Origin: CAZEYI01 sp964422855
GTDB taxonomy: Bacteria; Patescibacteriota; Gracilibacteria; Absconditabacterales; Absconditicoccaceae
Length of the DNA: 9,149 nucleotides
Assembly (NCBI GenBank): GCA_964422855.1
Contig: CAYRCS010000034.1
Location: 1 to 9,149 of the forward strand
Reading direction: 5' to 3'
Under the pieces are notes generated by a model, which was given only the letters and a program-made list of their open reading frames with translations, had not been told where the DNA came from and made no database searches. How positions within the stretch are numbered: the stretch's first letter is position 1; the number at the start of each line of letters is the position of its first letter. This document shows positions 1-5,766 of this stretch, piece after piece. The position numbers and the translations under genes are program-made.

Positions 1-910
1 GTCAGCAACTTTGTAGCAGATGCACTTTCTATCAATATACTCAAGACATTGCCAACCTTATTGATCCCTGTATTCCCAGGAACAAATTCGGAGATAGATA
101 CGGCTCGTGCTGCACTCAAAAAATGATTCCGCGTCAAACAATTTATATTCCGCAATCAGACACAGCAAGAACTTATAGAATCAGTAAAAGCCTTTGCTAG
201 AGAAGTGAAAGAAGCACACATGATAGCATTCCCAGGTTGATTCTCAGCATGAGATGAACCCGATGGCTCAGCTAAGTTTATCACAAGCGTCTGTAGAATG
301 GCGTTCCTCAGAGATGCTCTCAACAATCATTTTGGAGATCCTAGCAAACTAACCGTCGGTATATGTAATGGCTTTCAAGCATTGATCAAACTCGGCGTAT
401 TTGATGATGATGTCATAAAGGATTATCTCTGAGAAAANNNNNNNNNNNNNNNNNNNNNNTACTGATCACGTAGGATTAAAAATCACATCAGTATTGTCAC
501 CAATGTTGGATTTTGCAAGTATTGGAGAGCTATTTATAGCACCAGTCTCTCATGGAGAAGGAAGAGTAGTATGAGCAGAGGGAACTATCAGAAGATATAT
601 CAAAGAAGGGCAAGTATTTGCACAATACCTCGATGCTGATTTCACTCCTACCAATGAGTACAATGGCTCTATACTTGGTGTAGCAGGTATGACCAATCCT
701 AAAGGTACAATATTGGGTATGATGCCACACGCACCAGAAAGAACCAACAATACCTTATTCCAAAATATTCCAGGCAATAAAGATTTTGATATCTTCGGAT
801 CAGCAGCCAAGGCATTTGGAGTCGGTTCATACAAAAATATCATGAGCAAAAATATACAATACATAGAAATGACACAAGGTTCTGGATTTGGTCCGATACT
901 ATGAAAATAA
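1..910 (+). CDS. purL: Phosphoribosylformylglycinamidine synthase, C-terminal glutaminase part (5' partial, internal gap)
   Basis: This is the C-terminal glutamine amidotransferase domain of FGAM synthase, which supplies ammonia for the ATP-dependent conversion of FGAR to FGAM in de novo purine synthesis. The gene enters from the left edge. The reading frame shows VFPGTNSE, then FPGGFSAGDEPDG, then ICNGFQALIKLG with the nucleophile Cys at 364-366, and later MMPHAPER with the likely catalytic His at 728-730 and Glu at 737-739. The wording resembles the long single-chain clostridial-type PurL rather than the separate PurQ subunit. Six in-frame TGA codons (124, 238, 250, 430, 572, 902) are read as Gly; two give the conserved PGG and SAG glycines. 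A 22-N gap (438-459) hides about seven residues, and the frame shifts by one base across it, so the gap size is approximate. The last codons after TGA 902 are Lys and TAA. purM follows after 28 bp, consistent with an operon. Confidence 0.93.
438..459. other. Assembly gap of 22 N inside purL
   Basis: The upstream part of purL is in frame 1 and the downstream part in frame 2. The true gap must therefore be a multiple of three (21 or 24 rather than 22) if the gene is intact. Homologues carry a short stretch around the conserved Asn/Gly-Arg-His segment here, so the missing sequence is probably seven or eight residues. This is a sequence artefact and not evidence of a real frameshift. Confidence 0.9.
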
Positions 911-938
911 TATTTTAACTCTCTTACTTATTATTGCT

Positions 939-2165
939 ATGAACAATATAAACAGTCAATTTGAAGAAAAATTTATTCCCAAAGATGGTATCGTAAAAAT
1001 TACATCAGATGTGACTGATTCATTTTATGCATCTACATGAGCATGAGCAGAAAATAAGGATAAATTTTCAAGCAAATTTTTTGAAACATGCGTAGGTAGT
1101 GAAAACAATTCAGATTTCGTAGATGTCTATAATTTTGATCCAGACTCTCACAGATGAGCAAAATGATTTACATTCAAAAATGGAGTACGATTTAAACAAC
1201 AAGATATAATCCATACGCTCGCACCAGACGGGATAGGGACCAAAACTATATTACACGATGCTTTATCACAACACGGTAATGGAGCTAACGATATGACAGC
1301 TATGGTTGCTGATGATATAGCTAGATACGGATGAGTATGTGCTGCACTTACAAGTGTCTTAGAACTTCCAACGCTCAAGAAAGACAAGAAAGAGATACAA
1401 GAATATCACCAACTTATAGAAAGAATTGCTCAGATAGCAAAAGAACAAAAATTCGTAATCTTAAATGGTGAAACGGCAGAAACAGGAGCATGCGTAGGAA
1501 CTACAATCCCGTTTGAGGCGAAGCCATTCAACCGATCAGGAGTTATGTACGGGCTATTTCATAAAGACCTTATGATATCAAATAAGAATGTAAAACCAGG
1601 TAATGTATTGGTAGCATTAAAACAAGATGGATTTAGAAGCAATGGTATTAGCGCCGTAAGAAAATGATTTGAAATTAAATATGGTAAGAATTGGTACAAA
1701 GATGCACCTAGAGAAGAAATTATGGAAGCAGCAGCGCCATCAGTTGTTTATGCAAACGCTATAGCACACGCAAATGGATGGTACAATAACTGACAAAGAC
1801 AAGCCGATATCACAGGCATAGCTCATTTATCAGGATGAAGCTTCAAAGGAAAATTATTAGAAGGGATGTTAGGGAAAAACAATCTATCAGCACATTTCAA
1901 CAATCTATTCCCAATCCCTGAAATAGAGAAAAAAGTAGCTCTACGAACACAAGAAGATCCAGATAGAGGAATGAAAGATGTTGCAGAATTATTAGCTACA
2001 CGATGTGGTGGACAATGAGCTATTGCTGCATTAAGCAACAACGAGGAAGCAGAAAAATTTATAGCGATTATGAAACAGCACGGTATTGAAGCGCAGATAG
2101 CTGGTACTGTAGTAGAAACAGAAGAATCACAAGCTCCATCTATTACGATCGAAAACATTAGATAA
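939..2165 (+). CDS. purM: Phosphoribosylformylglycinamidine cyclo-ligase (AIR synthase)
   Basis: AIR synthase closes the imidazole ring of FGAM, using ATP, to give aminoimidazole ribonucleotide, the step directly after PurL. The 408-residue product has the family's landmarks in order: LAPDGIGTK (DGIGTK at residues 97-102, nucleotide binding), NGETAETG (around 176-183), DGFRSNG (230-236) and ADITGIAHLSGG. It is longer than the usual roughly 340-350 residues and its N-terminal segment is divergent, so it belongs to an unusual branch. Nine in-frame TGA codons are read as Gly, including the second Gly of RYGG, the LSGG glycine and GGQG. The start is the first ATG after the purL stop. The upstream sequence is pyrimidine-rich with no ribosome binding site. 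The 3' end overlaps the converging rsmI gene by 8 bp. The purM call is secure; exact substrate behaviour is inferred from the family. Confidence 0.9.
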
Positions 2166-2835
2166 TAGTAGAATACACCCCAACCACAAACTCACCCTTT
2201 TCTGGAATTTGTCCCGCTTTCAATGCAGCGAGGACATTTTCTATACTATCAGTAAGGAGCTGTTCGTGCATCTTGGTCAATTCACGTCCGATGCTTACTT
2301 TTCCACGAAATCCTAAATTATATAGTTCTTGCAAAGCCTTAGAAATTCTATGTACAGATTCATAGAAAAAATACGGTCTTTCTGAAGCAATCATTTCTTT
2401 CATAAGTGTTTGCTTGCCTTTTTTCTTTGGCAAAAACCCGATATACACAAACTGACTCGTATCAAATCCCGATGCTACCACCACTGGTATAAGCGCATTT
2501 GCCCCAGGCAAAACCGTGAAGGGGAGAGTGTATTTGTGACATACTTCTATCAAACTTTTCCCTGGATCAGAAAGTCACGGAGTACCAGCATCACTAACCA
2601 ATCCGACATCATTATTTTTGATGAGATCGACATAACGATCTATCTGTCCTGCATTAGTAAAACTCGTCAAGGAATAGAACTGTTTCGTATCATATGGGAT
2701 ATTAAGTAACTGCATAAGTTTCTTGGTGCTTCTGGTATCTTCACAGATCACATAGTGCAAGTTTTTGAGCAATTCGACAGCTCTGAGAGTGATATCTTGG
2801 AGATTGCCAAGTGGTGTAGGGATGATATAGAGCAT
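2158..2835 (-). CDS. rsmI: 16S rRNA (cytidine1402-2'-O)-methyltransferase
   Basis: RsmI uses S-adenosylmethionine to 2'-O-methylate C1402 in the decoding centre of 16S rRNA. The 225-residue product belongs to the SAM-dependent tetrapyrrole-methylase fold: IIPTPLGNLQDITLRA at the N-terminus, CEDTR at 31-35, SDAGTPGLSDPG from residue 81, and LPGANALIPVVVASG. It is shorter than the roughly 280 residues of E. coli RsmI because it lacks the C-terminal extension. Its single in-frame TGA (2575-2577) is residue 87, the invariant Gly of AGTPG, one of the clearest proofs of UGA = Gly here. The ATG at 2835 is preferred over an in-frame GTG seven codons upstream because the conserved MLYIIPTPLGN begins there. 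The first 29 bases of the gene also occur, duplicated, at 2962-2990 beyond the 100-N gap. Confidence 0.93.
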
Positions 2836-2861
2836 CAAAATAGAATAGGTAAACACTGCTA
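2807..2861. repeat. Left copy of a 55-bp exact direct repeat flanking the gap
   Basis: These 55 bp, covering the rsmI start and its immediate leader, are identical to 2962-3016. The copies abut both edges of the 100-N gap. An exact overlap placed directly against both gap edges is what an unmerged pair of contig ends looks like. It is best read as an assembly artefact, not a biological repeat. Confidence 0.95.
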
Positions 2862-2961
2862 NNNNNNNNNNNNNNNNNNNNNNNNNNNNNNNNNNNNNNN
2901 NNNNNNNNNNNNNNNNNNNNNNNNNNNNNNNNNNNNNNNNNNNNNNNNNNNNNNNNNNNNN
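2862..2961. other. Scaffold gap of exactly 100 N, probably of zero or negative length
   Basis: The run is exactly 100 N, the conventional placeholder for a gap of unknown size. Because the 55 bp on its left are repeated on its right, the two contigs most likely overlap. Joining base 2861 directly to base 3017 restores a continuous rsmI leader and promoter. Confidence 0.93.
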
Positions 2962-3016
2962 CCAAGTGGTGTAGGGATGATATAGAGCATCAAAATAGAA
3001 TAGGTAAACACTGCTA
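2962..3016. repeat. Right copy of the 55-bp exact direct repeat
   Basis: Identical to 2807-2861. Its first 29 bases (2962-2990) repeat the first codons of rsmI on the - strand, with the duplicated ATG at 2990; the rest is the rsmI leader. It should not be annotated as a second gene fragment, because merging the contigs would remove it. Confidence 0.95.
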
Positions 3017-3018
3017 GC

Positions 3019-3046
3019 AAAATACTGATATTTAACTACAATACAA
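3019..3046 (-). promoter_or_regulatory. Probable rsmI promoter
   Basis: On the - strand a TTGTAT -35 box (3041-3046) is followed by a 16-bp spacer and a TATTTT -10 box (3019-3024). After the duplicated contig ends are merged, transcription would start roughly 20-25 nt before the rsmI ATG. The same -35 type and spacer length occur in the two promoters at 4405-4432 and 4497-4524, which supports the call. Confidence 0.5.
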
Positions 3047-3178
3047 GCTCACGACTGGGTACCATCACGATCACCGCATCAGCATGGTCGGACAAGTCGC
3101 ACCTATCGCAGAAAATGCGGAGGAACTACATAGGCAGACCTATGTGGGGCTACGAGGAATAACTCGTAGCTTTTTTTT
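3046..3178 (+). ncRNA. Candidate structured non-coding RNA ending in an intrinsic terminator
   Basis: This stretch is about 53% G+C by my count over 3061-3170, against 35% over 3181-3240. In AT-rich genomes such an island often marks a structured RNA. Four hairpins can be drawn in series: 3052-3056 with 3095-3099, enclosing 3061-3065 with 3084-3088; 3107-3110 with 3116-3119 (GAAAA loop); 3128-3134 with 3139-3145 (seven perfect pairs, CAGA loop); and the terminator stem. CCTAT at 3102-3106 could instead pair with ATAGG at 3130-3134. The next + strand gene starts only at 4556, so this is more likely a free-standing RNA than a leader. I could not match it to SRP RNA, 6S RNA, tmRNA, RNase P RNA or a known riboswitch. 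A TACAAT box at 3037-3042 might be a -10, but no good -35 accompanies it, so the 5' end is a guess. Confidence 0.42.
3149..3178 (+). terminator. Strong intrinsic terminator
   Basis: A perfect 8-bp stem GCTACGAG / CTCGTAGC (3149-3156, 3163-3170) with a six-base GAATAA loop is followed directly by eight T residues (3171-3178). The U-tract lies only on the + strand side, so it ends a + strand transcript, presumably the candidate RNA at 3046-3178. Its last two bases overlap the stop codon of the opposing DUF1294 gene. Confidence 0.85.
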
Positions 3179-3443
3179 ATTGTTGAGAAAGCACAACAAT
3201 ATATAGCGCTATCCAAAATCACACAATCAACCAAAATCGTATGAGAAATTTTCCTTTGATAGTCTTGTGACGAAATAGTTGCATTCACGCTATTGCTCCT
3301 ATAAAACCTCCAAGTCAGGACAGCAAGAGTAGCGTATTTTCTGATACGCGCCACTCTTTGGCTACAGCTCTTCGTTTATCTACTCATCGTATGACAAAAG
3401 TAATAAGGTTAATAAGAGCTAGATATCCAAGCAATATTTTCAT
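3177..3443 (-). CDS. DUF1294 family small membrane protein
   Basis: The 88-residue product matches the DUF1294 family: an N-terminal membrane helix (about 2-19), the GVDKRRA segment (20-26), WRVSE (31-35), then LLLLSGLGGFIGAIAGMQLFRHKTIKGKF (38-66) and a final hydrophobic segment (67-85). The positively charged pieces lie between the helices. The function of DUF1294 proteins is unknown to me. Four in-frame TGA codons give Gly20, Gly43, Gly53 and Gly75; the first three fall in conserved family positions, so under the standard code this gene is invisible. An in-frame TAG lies seven codons upstream and this ATG is the only start after it. It is last of a three-gene - strand run, 57 bp after the 217-aa gene. 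Confidence 0.88.
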
Positions 3444-3500
3444 ATATACGCAAAAAATAAACTATGCCATACACATAAACAATTCTAGACAAAAACAAAG

Positions 3501-4154
3501 CTATTTCTTTTTCTCCAAAAGTGAAGCTTCTTCTTTTTCTCTGTCCGCTCTTTTTTGTAAAAAGGATGATATTTTTTTACTATCACGCACGGCTTTACCT
3601 TTGTGAAACTTGGCATTGAGTGCTCATGCTATCTTCACACAATCCAAATAACTATCCGTATCATTACGCAAATGATACCATGGATTTGCCATGAGCATAT
3701 CTAGATAGTCGATTTCTTTCTGATTATCTCGTGGAAAAAATCCTCTATTCTTCCATCAAGTTTGCCTCCATTTTCCTCTATCAGCTCTCGTAAAATCAGT
3801 CATTATAGTCTCACGAGCATCTTCCATAATTTCATTAATTTTGTGCTGACCTACTTTTGCAGCATGACCGAGGTTAAATTTCTCTCTACGTTTTTTTTGT
3901 AGTTCCTTATATTCTTGTGGATCAAAAGCTTTTTGCGCAGCAAAGGTTATGATATTTTTATGAAAATTCTCGTCTTTTCACAAATCATGAGTAGATAGCA
4001 AAATATTGGCTAATTGTACATGTGTCTTTGGATTGTCTGTATCTCTATAAAGTGTTTCAAAAAGTTCTTTTTTCTGCCCAACAAGTATGCTATCAGCAAA
4101 TTCACGAGCCTTGTGTATCCATCTCAACTGTGCTGCTGATAAGCTATGAGACAT
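3501..4154 (-). CDS. Hypothetical basic 217-aa protein
   Basis: I do not recognise this protein with certainty. It is soluble, helical-looking and strongly basic, with a lysine-rich end (LLEKKK). The segment most likely to be conserved is NPWYHLRNDTDSYLDC (157-172) followed by GALNAKFHKGKAVRD (177-191), which has the look of a real family motif with conserved Trp, His, Arg and Asp. Three in-frame TGA codons are read as Gly, including Gly177 in that motif. The start chosen is the ATG at 4154, which overlaps the end of the upstream membrane-protein gene by 11 nt and suggests translational coupling. The same frame stays open upstream to about 4520, but that translation is rich in His, Cys and Trp, overlaps a better gene and crosses a promoter, so I left it out. 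Confidence 0.72.
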
Positions 4155-4380
4155 AAGAAGTATATGATAGTGAAATAGTATCTTTTGGGAGGGGTCAAGA
4201 TTCCGACCCCTCCTCATGGTTTGTATCAATGTGCTCTTTGCGGACAAACCGCGAAACCACAAAGACAATAAGTAATAACAATACGAGTGATCCATAACCG
4301 ATTTCGGTCCAAGGGAGTCCCTGTATCCATTGGTACACATCATTACATAATGCTTCCAATGATTGCAATTCTCTGTTCAT
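4144..4380 (-). CDS. Small single-pass membrane protein, unknown function
   Basis: The 78-residue product has a polar, acidic N-terminus, one clear transmembrane helix at about residues 27-46 (GSLVLLLLIVFVVSRFV at 30-46), an adjacent basic RK pair and a polar C-terminal tail. Under the standard code it would stop after 61 residues at TGA 4195-4197. With UGA = Gly it continues for 17 residues to TAG and overlaps the next gene by 11 nt. Topology is probably N-outside, C-inside, from the basic residues after the helix. It is the first gene after a good promoter at 4405-4432, with a leader of about 18 nt and no ribosome binding site. I do not recognise the family. Coupling to the next gene suggests related roles, but nothing more can be said. 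Confidence 0.68.
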
Positions 4381-4404
4381 GGCAAATGTTTTTGGTGAGT
4401 CATG

Positions 4405-4432
4405 ATTATATCCAGAAAAAACCCAATTACAA
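4405..4432 (-). promoter_or_regulatory. Promoter for the three-gene - strand run
   Basis: On the - strand TTGTAA (4427-4432) and a consensus TATAAT (4405-4410) are separated by 16 bp. Transcription would start near 4398, about 18 nt before the ATG at 4380. The -35 hexamer and spacer length are the same as in the opposing promoter at 4497-4524. Confidence 0.7.
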
Positions 4433-4496
4433 GAACAAAGGGCAATGCGATTGACATAGAAACAATAAATTGTCGGATCGTGTATTTTGAGCGTCC

Positions 4497-4524
4497 TTGT
4501 AAATCACTATCTTTTCCTTATAGT
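4497..4524 (+). promoter_or_regulatory. Promoter for the + strand gene run
   Basis: TTGTAA (4497-4502), a 16-bp spacer and TATAGT (4519-4524) lie upstream of the GIY-YIG gene. The predicted start near 4531 leaves a leader of about 25 nt. With the promoter at 4405-4432 it makes a divergent pair whose -35 boxes are 64 bp apart, room enough for a shared regulator, although I see no clear operator. Confidence 0.65.
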
Positions 4525-4555
4525 ACCTAGCGTATTACCTCTTTTTCTTATATAG

Positions 4556-4795
4556 ATGCGATATGTATACATGGTACAATGCGCAGATAGCTCGCTCTAT
4601 ACAGGTATTACGACAGATCTGGAAAGAAGAGTAGTAGAGCATAACGTCAGTCCCAAAGGCGCAGCATATACGAGAGCCAAAAGACCAGTCACACTCGTCC
4701 GATCAGAACCCGCTATAGATAAATCAGCTGCATCTATCAGAGAATATCAGATCAAAAAATATACCAGATCCAAAAAATTAGCGCTTATTTCCTAA
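4556..4795 (+). CDS. GIY-YIG endonuclease-domain protein (YhbQ/UPF0213-like)
   Basis: This 79-residue protein is a stand-alone GIY-YIG nuclease domain. It shows YVYMVQCADSSLYTGIT (3-19, the GIY...YIG strands), DLERRVVEHN (21-30, with the catalytic Arg), YTRAKRP (38-44) and REYQIKKYTRSKKLALI (62-78) with the metal-binding Glu63. Length and motif order match the small YhbQ/UPF0213 group. Relatives are linked to DNA repair or are uncharacterised, so cleavage of DNA is inferred from the fold. It has no in-frame TGA. The ATG at 4556 is the first codon of the conserved block. It is the first gene of the + strand run, and the next gene begins 7 bp after its stop. Confidence 0.92.
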   Translation: MRYVYMVQCADSSLYTGITTDLERRVVEHNVSPKGAAYTRAKRPVTLVRSEPAIDKSAASIREYQIKKYTRSKKLALIS

Positions 4796-4802
4796 ACCAC
4801 AT

Positions 4803-5456
4803 ATGGTACATTTCACGATTACTAAAAAATCCGTCAAATCCATCAGGATCAAGATCAATCCCAATGGCACGGTATCTGTGACAGCTCCACTCAGCTGTAG
4901 CGATGAGCAAATTGCAGAACTTGTCAAAAAAAAAGAAAAACGAATCCAGAAAAAACTCTCTCTGATAAAAAAAGCAAAGACCGAGCTCGCTATCGATGTC
5001 AACGAGATTGTGCTCCATGGCAGAAACTATCGATTTCATCTCGATGCATGACTTGGAGACAAAGTAGTGATAAATAACGATAACCATAGCATCAGAAGTG
5101 GCGTAGATCTCAGAAAGAAAGTTGAACAAGAAAAACGATACCAAGAATATGCTAAGACGTATCTGACGGAGAAATTGGAGAAGGTGGCTCGTGAGTATAG
5201 ACTATCATACAATAAGATTTTCATCAGAGATCAGAAAACCAGACGAGGAACGTGCTCCAGTGACAAACATATTGGACTCAATTGGAGATTGGTCAAAATG
5301 CCAGACTACATAGCACAGTATGTCATCTGTCATGAGCTCGCACACCTTCATGAGATGAATCATGGTCCTCAATTTCGAGCACTCGTTGATAAAATATATC
5401 CAGACAAAGAGAGAGCCATGGATTGGCTCAAACAATACGGCATGGTTTTGTATTAG
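4803..5456 (+). CDS. YgjP-like (DUF45/M48-type) zinc metallopeptidase
   Basis: The 217-residue product belongs to the YgjP/DUF45 family of putative zinc metallopeptidases. An N-terminal beta-rich part (SIRIKINPNGTVSVTAPL) leads to the TRRGTCSS segment (146-153, the family's RWGSCSS with Trp replaced by Arg), GLNWRLVKMP, and the zinc site HELAH (177-181) with HEMNHGPQF (183-191), where His187 is the likely third ligand. The substrate is unknown. A single in-frame TGA (5049-5051) is Gly83 in DAGLGDK; the standard code would split the gene in two here. It starts 7 bp after the GIY-YIG stop without a ribosome binding site, consistent with one transcript. There is no signal peptide, so it is probably cytoplasmic. 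Confidence 0.9.
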
Positions 5457-5461
5457 AATTG

Positions 5462-5491
5462 TTGTATAAAATAACTATAAGCTCTTATAGG
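5462..5491 (+). promoter_or_regulatory. Weak promoter candidate with a short inverted repeat
   Basis: TTGTAT (5462-5467) and TATAGG (5486-5491) are 18 bp apart in the 57-bp gap before the PhnA-domain gene. The gap also holds CTATAAG / CTTATAG, a 7-bp inverted repeat with a 2-bp centre (5475-5490) that covers most of the -10 box and could be an operator. There is no U-tract, so it is not a terminator. This is a low-confidence internal promoter. Confidence 0.3.
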
Positions 5492-5513
5492 TATTTTATC
5501 ATATACAAAAAAA

Positions 5514-5741
5514 ATGGAATCTACAGCAGAGCTCATCGTCAAAGATAGCCAAGGCAATGTTTTAGAAAAAGGAGATGATGCATTCCTCACACAAGACCTC
5601 CCTGTCAAAGGAATGAAACCATTTAAGAGAGGATCTGTCCTCAAAAACATACGTCTCACCGATACAGACGAATATGTGGAAGGTAAGATAGACGGAACTA
5701 ATATGGTCGTCAAAACCATGTATCTCAAGAAGAAAAAATAA
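5514..5741 (+). CDS. PhnA C-terminal-domain protein (YjdM-like), zinc-ribbon-less
   Basis: This 75-residue protein corresponds to the C-terminal domain of PhnA/YjdM: VKDSQGNVLEKGDDAFLTQD, LPVKGMKPFKRGSVLKNIRLTD, and DEYVEGKIDGTNMVVKTMYLKKKK. Full-length PhnA (about 110 residues) carries an N-terminal zinc ribbon with paired cysteines. Here it is absent and the protein has no cysteine at all. The name comes from a historical link to alkylphosphonate use. The domain itself is a small SH3-like barrel of unclear function, and no C-P lyase genes are present, so I do not infer phosphonate metabolism. The ATG at 5514 follows an A-rich run. No in-frame TGA. Complete single-domain gene, 25 bp before the ferritin/VIT gene. 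Confidence 0.88.
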   Translation: MESTAELIVKDSQGNVLEKGDDAFLTQDLPVKGMKPFKRGSVLKNIRLTDTDEYVEGKIDGTNMVVKTMYLKKKK

Positions 5742-5766
5742 GACTTTTATAAGTCACTCTAGTTCT

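Noticed and set aside
689..904. A separate small gene beginning at an internal ATG of purL.
   Set aside because: It is in the same frame as the upstream purL sequence and only looks separate because TGA 572 and TGA 902 would be stops in the standard code.
2807..3016. The 55-bp direct repeat as an attachment site or mobile-element scar.
   Set aside because: Both copies touch the edges of a standard 100-N gap and are identical, which is what unmerged contig ends produce.
3010..3162. Open frames on both strands inside the GC-rich island, one ending in the terminator loop with about 50 codons.
   Set aside because: The + strand frame has no plausible start codon before the last 15 codons and the - strand one is under 30 codons with no start. 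The hairpins and terminator explain the region better.
3179..3200. Hairpin ATTGTTG / CAACAAT read as a terminator.
   Set aside because: No T-run follows it on either strand, and it lies within the last codons of the DUF1294 gene.
4154..4520. An upstream extension of the 217-aa gene with a hydrophobic stretch (SIALPFVLVIGFF), open to about 4520 when TGA is read as Gly.
   Set aside because: It overlaps the whole of the better membrane-protein frame, its translation there is rich in His, Cys and Trp, and it crosses a good -35/-10 promoter. The ATGA junction at 4380 looks like a stop-start overlap, but TGA is not a stop in this code.
5742..5755. GACTT-TTAT-AAGTC hairpin after the PhnA-domain gene.
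   Set aside because: The stem is only five base pairs and lacks a U-tract; the next gene begins 12 bp later, so read-through is more likely than termination.
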